A stretch of DNA of 64,000 nucleotides. Source: Holothuria scabra (taxonomy: Eukaryota; Echinodermata; Holothuroidea; Aspidochirotida; Holothuriidae). The notes beneath the pieces are model-generated. The model was given only the letters and a program-made list of their open reading frames with translations. It searched no databases and was not told the DNA's origin. Positions 56,678 to 64,000 of this stretch are shown piece after piece. Positions within the stretch are counted from its first letter, which is position 1, and every line of letters begins with the position of its first letter. Location of the stretch: contig CM074187.1 in NCBI GenBank assembly GCA_037179385.1, positions 11,223,450-11,287,449 of the forward strand. The letters are read 5' to 3'. The position numbers were made by a program, and so were the translations under genes.

Positions 56678-58175
56678 ACAATTCTCCCAACCTACTTATT
56701 TGTAGCCCCTCCCATAACAGATCCAGACGTAATCTCAGTTTGTTTCTTCAGAGCGTATACCATGGTGAGTTTATATACAAAGGTCGTAACGTGTAGTATT
56801 TCAACACTCTCAGTGTATGCATAGACGTACGAGGCGGGGGGAAGGGGGCAGACTGCCCCGTCCCCAAATTTTCTCAAGACCTAAAATTCGGGCAGGGATC
56901 TGGAAAAATTCGGGCAACCGTTTGAGTCTTAGAACCTGGTTTGTTTCTACTTACACAGAAAACTCCTAGGCGCGCCCGAATTCCTTCAAACACTTGGCCG
57001 AAAAAATAATAAAAAACATTATAGTCACGGTACAATTTTCATGAAAACTTTAAAAGATACCAAAATTCGCGACACATTCGGGCAGCTTATGAAAAAACAA
57101 TTTTTCGTCAGCCTCACCTCATATTCTTGCGCAAACCTTTGCCCGAAATGACACAATATTCGGGCAAAAGTTGCAAAAAAGTTCTGGGATATTTTCAATT
57201 GCCAGATTACAAGGGGAGAGAGGATGTATAGTCCCCAAAATTTTGCCCGAACAAATCAGTCAAAAGCTATCTTGTGACTCACCATTTTACTAAATGACAA
57301 TCACCAATAGTCACCTGAAGGCTGAAACGTACTTACACTTTATTTAATGGGTACGGTTTGTGGGGATCAAGTGTGCCAAAACCGTTGATATGGACTTAGG
57401 TCGTTTGCTCACTAGGAAATAATTTGCGCCCTTGTTTGCTTAAAATGCATATAAACAGGCTGCTACCTTGCTTGGGAATCGCGCGAAAATTGAGTTAATC
57501 GGTTTTTAAGGGCCAATTCGTTGCATGGCATCCCCACTCAGGTAATTCGGGCCTCTAAATCTGAGCTAAACAGGCTGCTAAAACACACGGGATCCTTGTA
57601 AAGTTCGACGAAACTTATATTTTATAGGCAGCCGAATGCAATGCAATGCCATCCTCCCTCGAAGTTGAGAAGCCTTGGGATTTTCGAGGGTTTCTGAAGT
57701 TTTTAAATTTTCAAAATTATATTGATGATAATCTCATGCTGCATGACGTAAAATAGTTTGTAGAACGCGCAAACAAACTCAATGATTATAGCTTAATGTA
57801 GTCATCCAATGGTAGTGGTACATTACATCGGGGAGTTTTATGACCTTTTTTGTAGATTTGCTCATTTTTGGTGAAAATTTTATTGCAAACGAAAGTTCAA
57901 AATATCTACAGCTTTGATTCTGCTTATAAGCCTGGGAGAGGCCACTTCCGGCTGTCTGAGGGGTTGCGATTTTTCAAAATTTCCTGGACGCTCCGCGCCA
58001 ACCGATGGTGGCGCTCCGCTTAGATAGTCTTTCGAGCAGATTTACATTTTTCGGGAAGAGAATCCTCTGCCCCCCCCCCCCCAACTGAAATGCTCCCGTA
58101 CGCCTATGAGTGTATGCTGTGTTATATGCCCTATCTCGTTCATACAACCCTCTTTCCCTAATAGCCTGCCCAAAT
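56678..58175 (-). repeat. TTAA-family MITE copy split by a transposon
   Basis: CAATTCTCCCAACCTACTTATTTGTAGCCCCTCCC (split here: start at 56678, TAGCCCCTCCC near 56703) through ACACTCTCAGTGTATG at 56819 is the first half. It resumes after 58108 with AGTGTATGCTGTGTTATATG. Together they follow the family consensus ACACTCTCAGTGCCCATGCTGTGTAAT. The right end is eroded, so the end given is approximate. Confidence 0.6.
56820..58108. mobile_element. Transposon with CATAGRCGTACG ends, 1.29 kb, perfect 8-bp target duplication
   Basis: The left end CATAGACGTACGAGG and the right end CCCGTACGCCTATG are inverted. The flanks AGTGTATG (56812-56819) and AGTGTATG (58109-58116) are identical. The interior repeats ATTCGGGCA motifs (56889, 56918, 57074, 57151), as at 6852-7300. 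Near its right end is an inverted copy of the GCGGAGCGCCACCATCGG motif seen in the 51360 element. An 8-bp duplication suggests hAT, with termini unlike the CAGTGGCG group. Confidence 0.82.
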
Positions 58176-58266
58176 ATAAATGTCCATGCATATACGCGCA
58201 CATTTTCTAAATTTAACTAAAATTACGTGTTTAATCTAACAAGGATTGAGAATTTATTATACTCGT

Positions 58267-58400
58267 TTTAAAGGCCAAATCCTCTTATCCCAAACAGTTT
58301 GAATTCTCCTAACCTACATCATTACTTAAGTCCCTCCCACAATTGTCTAAAATTCAACTTCATCCAGACACAATTTCAACGGTTTGTTGCTTCAGGGTGT
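58267..58400 (-). repeat. Truncated second-subfamily MITE
   Basis: TTTAAAGGCCAAATCCTCTTATCCC followed by CAATTGTCTAAAATTCAAC and CATCCAGACACAATTTCAAC matches the element at 27544-27845 in reverse. It breaks off in a G-run near 58410. Confidence 0.65.
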
Positions 58401-59528
58401 GCATGGTTTGGGGGGGGGGGGACATGTTTCCTTAAGTCCTCTCGACCCTCTGGCAAAGGGCCGTTCGTCGAAACCAAACTTTAAACTGCTTCGCGAAGAA
58501 GCTATTGCGTCCACTGAAGGGCAATACAAGGTAAACATGTCCCCCGATTTTTTGAGTGGAGGGGACACTAACATAAAAGTCCTCCATGCACGTTGTGTAC
58601 TGAAAAAGGTGTCTTCTACCGATTACGATCAATTTTCCGTATCAACGATTCCACATGTTTACTTTGCACACCCCCCCCCCCCCGCCCCCCGCTGGAAGTT
58701 TCATTGATGTTCCTTTTCAGTTGCATATCAAACATACATTAATTATTCATCGGTCTATATGAATATGTCGATTGTTCGTGTGCATAGGCCAGCAGGTGTG
58801 GTTATGAAAGATCAAACATTTAGGAATTCGAAGAATATTAACCGCCCCCTACTATGTTCTAATGAAATCTGTTATCTTTAGGGAATGACCAGCCTGGCAG
58901 GCTGAAATTGGCAAACACATTTAAGGAAACTGAAAATGTCTCGGTGCATAGTCTGCATGCAACTTTTTTCAAACAAATAAGTCATTCCTAAATGCAAAAT
59001 TGCGACACGCGCACATCACACATTCGTATAACGGTTCGACCATTTCGTATTTAGACCATCATCAGAGAAGTAAAATATATGTGTGTGTGTGATGAGGTGT
59101 CGTTCGAAAGGATATATTTTAATGTTTTTTGTATCATTGCAGAGTCTTACACCGGTAGGCCAATGCAAAGGTGTCTCAGTAGCACCAGTGGGTACCGCCC
59201 CCCCCCCCTCGATCTGTGATTTTCAGGCGGTAAATTGAAGTGTGCTTTTGATGAAGTCATGGATCTAGTTTACCATTTTCATTACAAATGGTTCCCAACT
59301 ATTAGAACTTTTGCATAAACCCTTCGCAAACTATCACAATTTTCGTTGTTTTTCTAATTACTTCTAGAGTACATCTGATATTTAAATTCACAGTGACCGT
59401 AGTCCGTTGAAAAAATTATTCACACTTTCAAGACCACGTTTTGAAAAATTTGGAGGTTTCCTAGTGGCTCAAAATATTGAAACATTTAGCACCATTTTGC
59501 AGTCAGGGTTCCCTTCTCTTAGACACCC
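58401..59528. other. Repeat-derived intergenic DNA
   Basis: It has a G-run (58410-58421) and C-runs (58669-58690, 59198-59209). The segment ACTTTAAACTGCTTCGCGAAGAAGC (58481-58505) recurs in similar form at about 4950, marking another repeat family. No gene. Confidence 0.45.
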
Positions 59529-61210
59529 AGTGGCGTAGCTACAGGGGGCAAGAGGCTCTGAAAAAAAAGAATTCGGAAATTTGCCATTTGAGAAACCAGC
59601 ACTGTTGAAAATTGCTGAATATTTACAGAACAAAAAATAAAGTGAAACATAAGGATTACTGCAAAAGTGCTCTCAATTAGGTTTCAACTGAATTGACAGC
59701 ACTTTTGCTGTAATCTCTTTGTATTTCTTCATTTTTTATTCGGTAATTCTACACTTCCTACAGTCATTTTTGGTTTCGATGATAAGAGAAACCAATGCAT
59801 TGATGATGGCGTGTGTGTGTATGTGTGTGTGTTTGTGACATTTTGCTCGTTAACACGATATCTCAAGATAGGAACGTCTGACAGTTTGTTTTCAAACTTG
59901 GTACATAGATGCGGCGTATTGAGAGGAAGAAGTCTATTGTTTTTGGCAGAGGTCAAAGGTCATCTGGGGTCACCAGGGGTCAAAGCCTGAAAACCTTGTT
60001 TACATGATACTTTAAGGTGGGAAACTTAGATTTCATGTTTGGTATGTGGGTGCGTTACAGTCAGAAGATGGTCCCTACTGTGTTTTGCAGAGTTCAAATG
60101 TCATCTTGGGCCACTGGGGGTCAAAGTCTGAAAACGTTGTTCACGCAATATCTCAAGGTAGGAAACTTGGATAGATTTCATATTTGGTATGTGGAAGGGT
60201 AACAGTCAAAAGATGGTCTCTTTTTTTTGGTGGAGATGAAAGGTCATCTGGGATCTCCAGGGGTCAAAGTCTGGAAACCTTTTAAAATATGATCTTTCAA
60301 GATAGCTGTCTGTCCATCTGTCTATCTGTATGTTTGCCTGTCTATCAACGTATGGTTTTTATGGAGGTCAAAAGGTCATCTAGAATGTCAAAATTATTTT
60401 TGAACATGCTGGTATAACATATGAGTGGAAAAATAATGGTTCATGATGGCACTGTTTGAAAAGGACATTTAGGTATGATCGAAACCTCAATGCATTTTTG
60501 CATTCTGGTTAATACTGAGTCTTGTGTGTGGTTTTGACAACTCATAAACTTCCGAAATTCTGAATTCTCTCCCATAAAAGCTCCATATTCGTCATTATTT
60601 GTTTCAAAAAAGCAAAATTTTCCACGCGCTTCCCGCTTCGTATATTGTGATGCAGAAGTGCTCGTTCATACCTTCAGTTTGGTAAACTTTTCTGAGCTCT
60701 GGAAGAGACAAAATCTGAAAATTACTATATGTGACACCAGATCATCAAGTGACACCGGTAACTACTGTGTTATTTTCATAAATTTTCTTTCAAAGAATTT
60801 CAAACTTTCTCCAATATGTGGTAAGCTATTGACTCGCAAAATTTCGTCGGAGATCCCCACGTCGTAGGCGTTGGAGAACATAATATAGTAACAACGATCT
60901 TAGGTAGCCGTTCAGTCTCTGATTTGCCAATAGGAAATGCAAATTCTTCTCTGGCAGTAATCCCCAACTTTTCAAATGTCCTTACACGAAACCCAGAATC
61001 CAAACTTTTCTGTAATACCAGTTTCATATTTTCAAATAAATAAACTTAGCAAAAATTTTAGCGCGCCTCGCGGGCCGAAAATTACGTCCCTGTTTCAGTG
61101 GTATTTACACTTTAAAAAAACATCTCAAAATCTGGATGTTTGGCCAACTCCTTCCCACAAAAATGTCTGTAGGCCGCTGTTGACACCTTACCACGACAGG
61201 AAAAAATAAG
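59529..61210. mobile_element. hAT-type remnant containing a DR1-repeat element
   Basis: CAGTGGCGTAGCTACAGGGG at 59530 and ATTTGCCATTTGAGAAACCAG match the region starting 54315. After the inserted element, AATTTTCCACGCGCTTCCCGC (60614) matches TTTTCCGCGCGCTTCGCCCGC (54502). The right terminus was not found, so the end is approximate. Confidence 0.5.
59772..60510 (+). mobile_element. DR1-repeat element, complete copy C
   Basis: The left end GGTTTCGATGATAAGAGAAACC, a GT tract (59810-59833), about 3.5 units of about 145 bp, a CTGTCTATCTG tract (60306-60345), and the right end GATCGAAACCTCAATGCATT are laid out as in copy B at 41546. A perfect DR1 AGGTCAAAGGTCA is at 59950-59962. Confidence 0.75.
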
Positions 61211-61324
61211 CCAGATTCCCCCGCCCCCAAACACACACACACTTTGAAAATCACATTGACGTCTCTGAGGGTGAGTATTCAAGACCCCAATGTATACTCA
61301 AAACAATCTATGGAGAGTGCTCAA

Positions 61325-61617
61325 ACTATAGCTTTAGAAGTAGTTTACAAGTTTACATAAATTTTCAATTGGCACAGTTCTTTGATTGACATCAAGTTCA
61401 AATGACGAGAGTACGGTAGCTCATATAACACATCGTGTAATTAAAGTGTTGCGATTACACATTAGGGCCATGTGTGATCAAAGGGGTATGCCATGAAGCA
61501 GTACCCTAGGACTGTGTCTGCATAATATAAGGGTGAGTTTATGATAGTTTTGGAACGGGTAAAAGAAAGGTGTTAGAATCTAAACTGTTTGAGGTAATTC
61601 AATATAATGTCTTTAAA
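61325..61617 (+). repeat. Diverged relative of the TTAA MITE
   Basis: Landmarks in family order: TTTCAATTGGCACAGTTCTTTG, GTGTTGCGATTACACATTAG, CCATGAAGCAGTACCCTAGG, GACTGTGTCTGCATAAT, AACTGTTTGAGG and TGTCTTTAAA. Confidence 0.6.
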
Positions 61618-61703
61618 CGAGGAACATTAGTTTTATCTTGTACGAGACTAAGATATTCCACACACCCAACATATGTTCCTAAATGCAAATTAAAACAGAC
61701 AAC

Positions 61704-61954
61704 CTCAGTTAACATTTTAAGAGCAATTTGACCAATAGACGATCGATATAGGAAACCTGACTGACGACCTTTGTCGGTCATTGTCGGCTGTCCGTTGTTG
61801 AAGTGTCCTGTGGTTTGCTGATACGATTTGCTGATAGACATGATGCCGATCATGACTATACATAAGGCCCTTTTTGAGGATTCCACCGGACCTCGGACGG
61901 TACCATTCCGTCGGCCATAAGTGGCCATTGGGGACGCCAGATGTTGCTCACAAT
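61704..61954 (-). CDS. Possible exon of an unrecognised gene
   Basis: On the minus strand a strong acceptor (CATTCGACTTTCCCTTTGTCAG) at 61955 is followed by an open frame of about 83 codons. It includes CEQHLASPMATYGRRNGTVR, SKRALCIVMIGIMSISKSY and TDKGRQSGFLYRSSIGQIAL. The possible donor ACTGAG|GTTGTC would end it at 61704; without splicing the frame continues to 61599. Mixed residue use and the acceptor suggest real coding, but I recognise no family, and the sequence sits between two MITE relatives. Confidence 0.25.
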
Positions 61955-62070
61955 CTGACAAAGGGAAAGTCGAATGGAAAAGTAAAAATGCACCACTGAA
62001 CAAGTTATTAGCAGAATAACATACCTCCAGTGACCTGAGAGGTATAATTACTATGCCCCTTGCGAAGATT

Positions 62071-62672
62071 CAAGTCATTCACTCGCCACCCCAGACTACA
62101 TTTTTACCCTTGGGTATAAAAAACGTTTCAATTGGCATAGCTCTTTGACTAACATCAAATTAACAAATGCATAGTAGTTCATGCTGCACAGCGTGCGCTG
62201 AGATATTTCTGATTACAAGCACTACCTAGACTTGGCCAAGTCTCTCGTGAGTGTTCCCCGGGAGCTGACAACACTAACTCTACACAAATCCAGTGCTTCA
62301 GCACAGTGCAGAATACTGTATTTGCCTTTTTTCTAATACGCCCTCTACCGGTCTATAAAGGTATCGCTTCTCAGAGAAACGATAGAATTGATAGACCGAT
62401 AGAGGGCGTATTAGATAAAAGGAAAATAGATATTCTGTACTGTGCTATGCTGCAGTAGGGGGATTTTGAAGAGGACGTTGTCAACTCCCCGCGGAACACT
62501 CACGAGAGACTTGGCCAAGTCTAAGCACTACCTTGCTGCTCACCTGCAGAATATGCCCTGAAGCAATAAACTAAGATTGTGTCTGGATAGGATAGGCTAA
62601 GTTTATGACAGTTATGGGTGGGGTGGGGGGATTGGAACCGTCTAGGGTGATAAATATTTGTCTTAAATCCCG
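62071..62672 (+). repeat. TTAA-MITE relative split by a foldback element
   Basis: First part: CAAGTCATTCACTCGCCACCC at 62071 and TTTCAATTGGCATAGCTCTTTG. Second part after 62522: CTGAAGCAATAAACTAAGATTG and GGAACCGTCTAGGGTGATAAA, ending TGTCTTAAAT. The family order is preserved across the insertion. Confidence 0.7.
62228..62522. mobile_element. Foldback transposon, 295 bp, with palindromic ends and an 11-bp target duplication
   Basis: The inverted ends of about 45 bp begin AGACTTGGCCAAGTCTCTCG and mirror CGAGAGACTTGGCCAAGTCT. The outer 16 bp of each end, AGACTTGGCCAAGTCT, are themselves a perfect palindrome. A second internal inverted pair (TCTAATACGCCCTCTACCGG against GATAGAGGGCGTATTAGA) makes almost the whole element one hairpin. 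The flanks AAGCACTACCT (62217-62227) and AAGCACTACCT (62523-62533) are identical. A 9-11 bp duplication fits Mutator-like elements best, but I cannot assign it firmly. Confidence 0.88.
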
Positions 62673-62904
62673 ACGGCAAAGACAACGATAACTTGTAATA
62701 GTAAGTAATCATTTTCAACAAGTTCTCATAAATGAGGGAGCTTGTCAATTACACTGTTTACACTCTAGCCTTGGTAAAAATATGAAGGCATAAAGAGGGC
62801 GTGTGTCCGTATGAACGATGTGTACTGCCAACATATTACTACTGAAAGCAAGGCTAAAGCTGCATTTGTGCATTTCAGCACTGCCCGGAAAGAATTGCCC
62901 AGCC

Positions 62905-63400
62905 CAGTGGCCAAGCTAGACTTTTTTCCGGGGGGGGGGGGGCAAGTATACAAATTTCAGTTTTCTTTTTTTTTTTTTAAGTGTGAACATTATTTCTCTG
63001 TGGACGTGATTTGCGGGGCGCTTCGCCCTCCGAAATTTCTTTCCATTCTCTGCAAAGTTTTTTGAAAATGTGAACTGAGTTTGACACGTATTTTGACACG
63101 TTCACACTCGGGAGAGACCATTGGCGGCGAATCCGGGAAAGGGAGAAATTGAAAAATGAAAAAATACGAGCTACAGGTTTGATCGGCCTCTGATTCGTGA
63201 AAAGTGCGGCTTCAAAAAGGCGGGGTACATGCACATTAGACCATTTGGACTGTACCGCCATTTTCAGTGACCTGGGAATTTTTAAGGTCAAAAACTGCAT
63301 TTTTCGCTCCGCATGTACCAACTCATGGTGGCGCCCGCTTACTAGACAGTCTTGCTCGTACTCAGAAAGTATTTTTTCTTTCTGCTACGCCTAGTTGAGA
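62905..63400. mobile_element. hAT-type remnant
   Basis: Left-end-like CAGTGGCCAAGCTAGAC at 62905, a G-run (62930-62942), GGGGCGCTTCGCCCTCCG (63016) and an inverted CATGGTGGCGCCCGCTTACT (63325) all recur in the hAT-family copies at 51360-57960. No paired right end. Confidence 0.45.
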
Positions 63401-64000
63401 CAGTGACTGACGACACGCATTTTGACACGGTCGCTTTTGTTCTATAATTTAAACCATGATGATATGTCATATATCGGCCCCCTTAAGCTTTTCTCCTGAC
63501 GGTGCCAAAGTTGAGAAAATCTATGCCAAGCGTACAGGAAGCACATCATTCATGGATAACACCGAAAAAGATATAAATGCAACCAGAACAAAATTGTGAT
63601 AAGAATGTTGAGCGGAAAGAAGGATCAGGCTCTGTTTTTATGCCTTTGTAGATTGTCTCTGGGCTACAGAATCATGTGTTTAATTATGTGTGTACGTAAC
63701 GACAGCAGGATATCCCCAATCGAAACGCAGCAGCCCGCAAACCAGATACTGGAGGCCGGCTTTTTAATGGAGAAAATTTAACTAAACTTTGCCTTAATTT
63801 TGGTTATTTTTGGTTACCATTTTTGGAAAATTTGGGATTTAAGTTATATAAGGTTAAGAACAGAGACCCAAACCTCTTTTTGAAACAACACATAATTTTT
63901 GCAAACTTTTCATCACATTTCTCTTCCAAGAACCTTTCACTTCAGAACTTAATATTGCATATTCAAGGAAAAGCAATAAGATAGTTCTCATAGATTTTAC
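63401..64000. other. Intergenic DNA to the window end
   Basis: A 61-codon frame at 63596-63781 (plus) has no domain. Nothing else recognised. Confidence 0.4.

Overview
This is animal nuclear DNA, AT-rich, with long introns, mobile-element debris in most of the flanking sequence, and one clear gene. The gene is a CNC-bZIP transcription factor of the NFE2L (Nrf1/Nrf2/Cap'n'collar/SKN-1) family. It is on the + strand between about 21.5 and 47.6 kb and appears complete inside the window. A single gene combining features that vertebrates split between Nrf1 and Nrf2 fits an invertebrate. I suspect a marine deuterostome such as an echinoderm, but nothing here proves the clade.

Gene layout. Two mutually exclusive first coding exons feed a shared body. 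The distal one (22103-22171, 23 codons) ends in phase 0. Joined to the third exon it gives a predicted 610-residue protein with no membrane segment, like vertebrate Nrf2. The proximal one (33752-34300, 183 codons) begins with a hydrophobic N-terminal helix and the conserved Nrf1 N-terminal block; joined to the same body it gives a predicted 770-residue, ER-anchored Nrf1/SKN-1A-type protein. The shared body is 35873-36854 (DIDMG and ETGE Keap1-binding motifs, then an asparagine-rich stretch with 12 N-glycosylation sequons), 38167-38292 (acidic) and 45706-46361 (CNC domain, basic region, leucine zipper, C-terminal Neh3-like tail, stop). All junction phases agree (0, 1, 1). Both start regions have TGACGTCA (CRE) sites nearby. 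The 3' UTR carries three Pumilio-type octamers and an AATAAA at 47622. Two possible microexons (21 nt and 10 nt) lie just upstream of the last exon.

Flanks and introns. Left of the gene (1-21 kb) lie tRNA-Glu-derived SINEs with (TTAG)n tails, one of which expanded to about 426 bp; a TTAA-flanked MITE family of about 305 bp; hAT-type MITEs with CAGTGGCGTAGCCA-like ends and verifiable 8-bp target duplications; a LINE reverse-transcriptase remnant; and two copies of a repeat whose head is the 5' end of U2 snRNA. Inside the gene, intron 4 carries two elements with inverted GGTTTCGATGATA ends and about 145-bp tandem repeats full of nuclear-receptor half-sites. Right of the gene (48-64 kb) is a mosaic of nested transposons, several with both ends and both target duplications visible. 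I see no CRISPR array, operon, rRNA gene or convincing functional tRNA gene.

Limits: all homology calls are by eye from remembered family motifs. Splice junctions are predicted from consensus and phase only.
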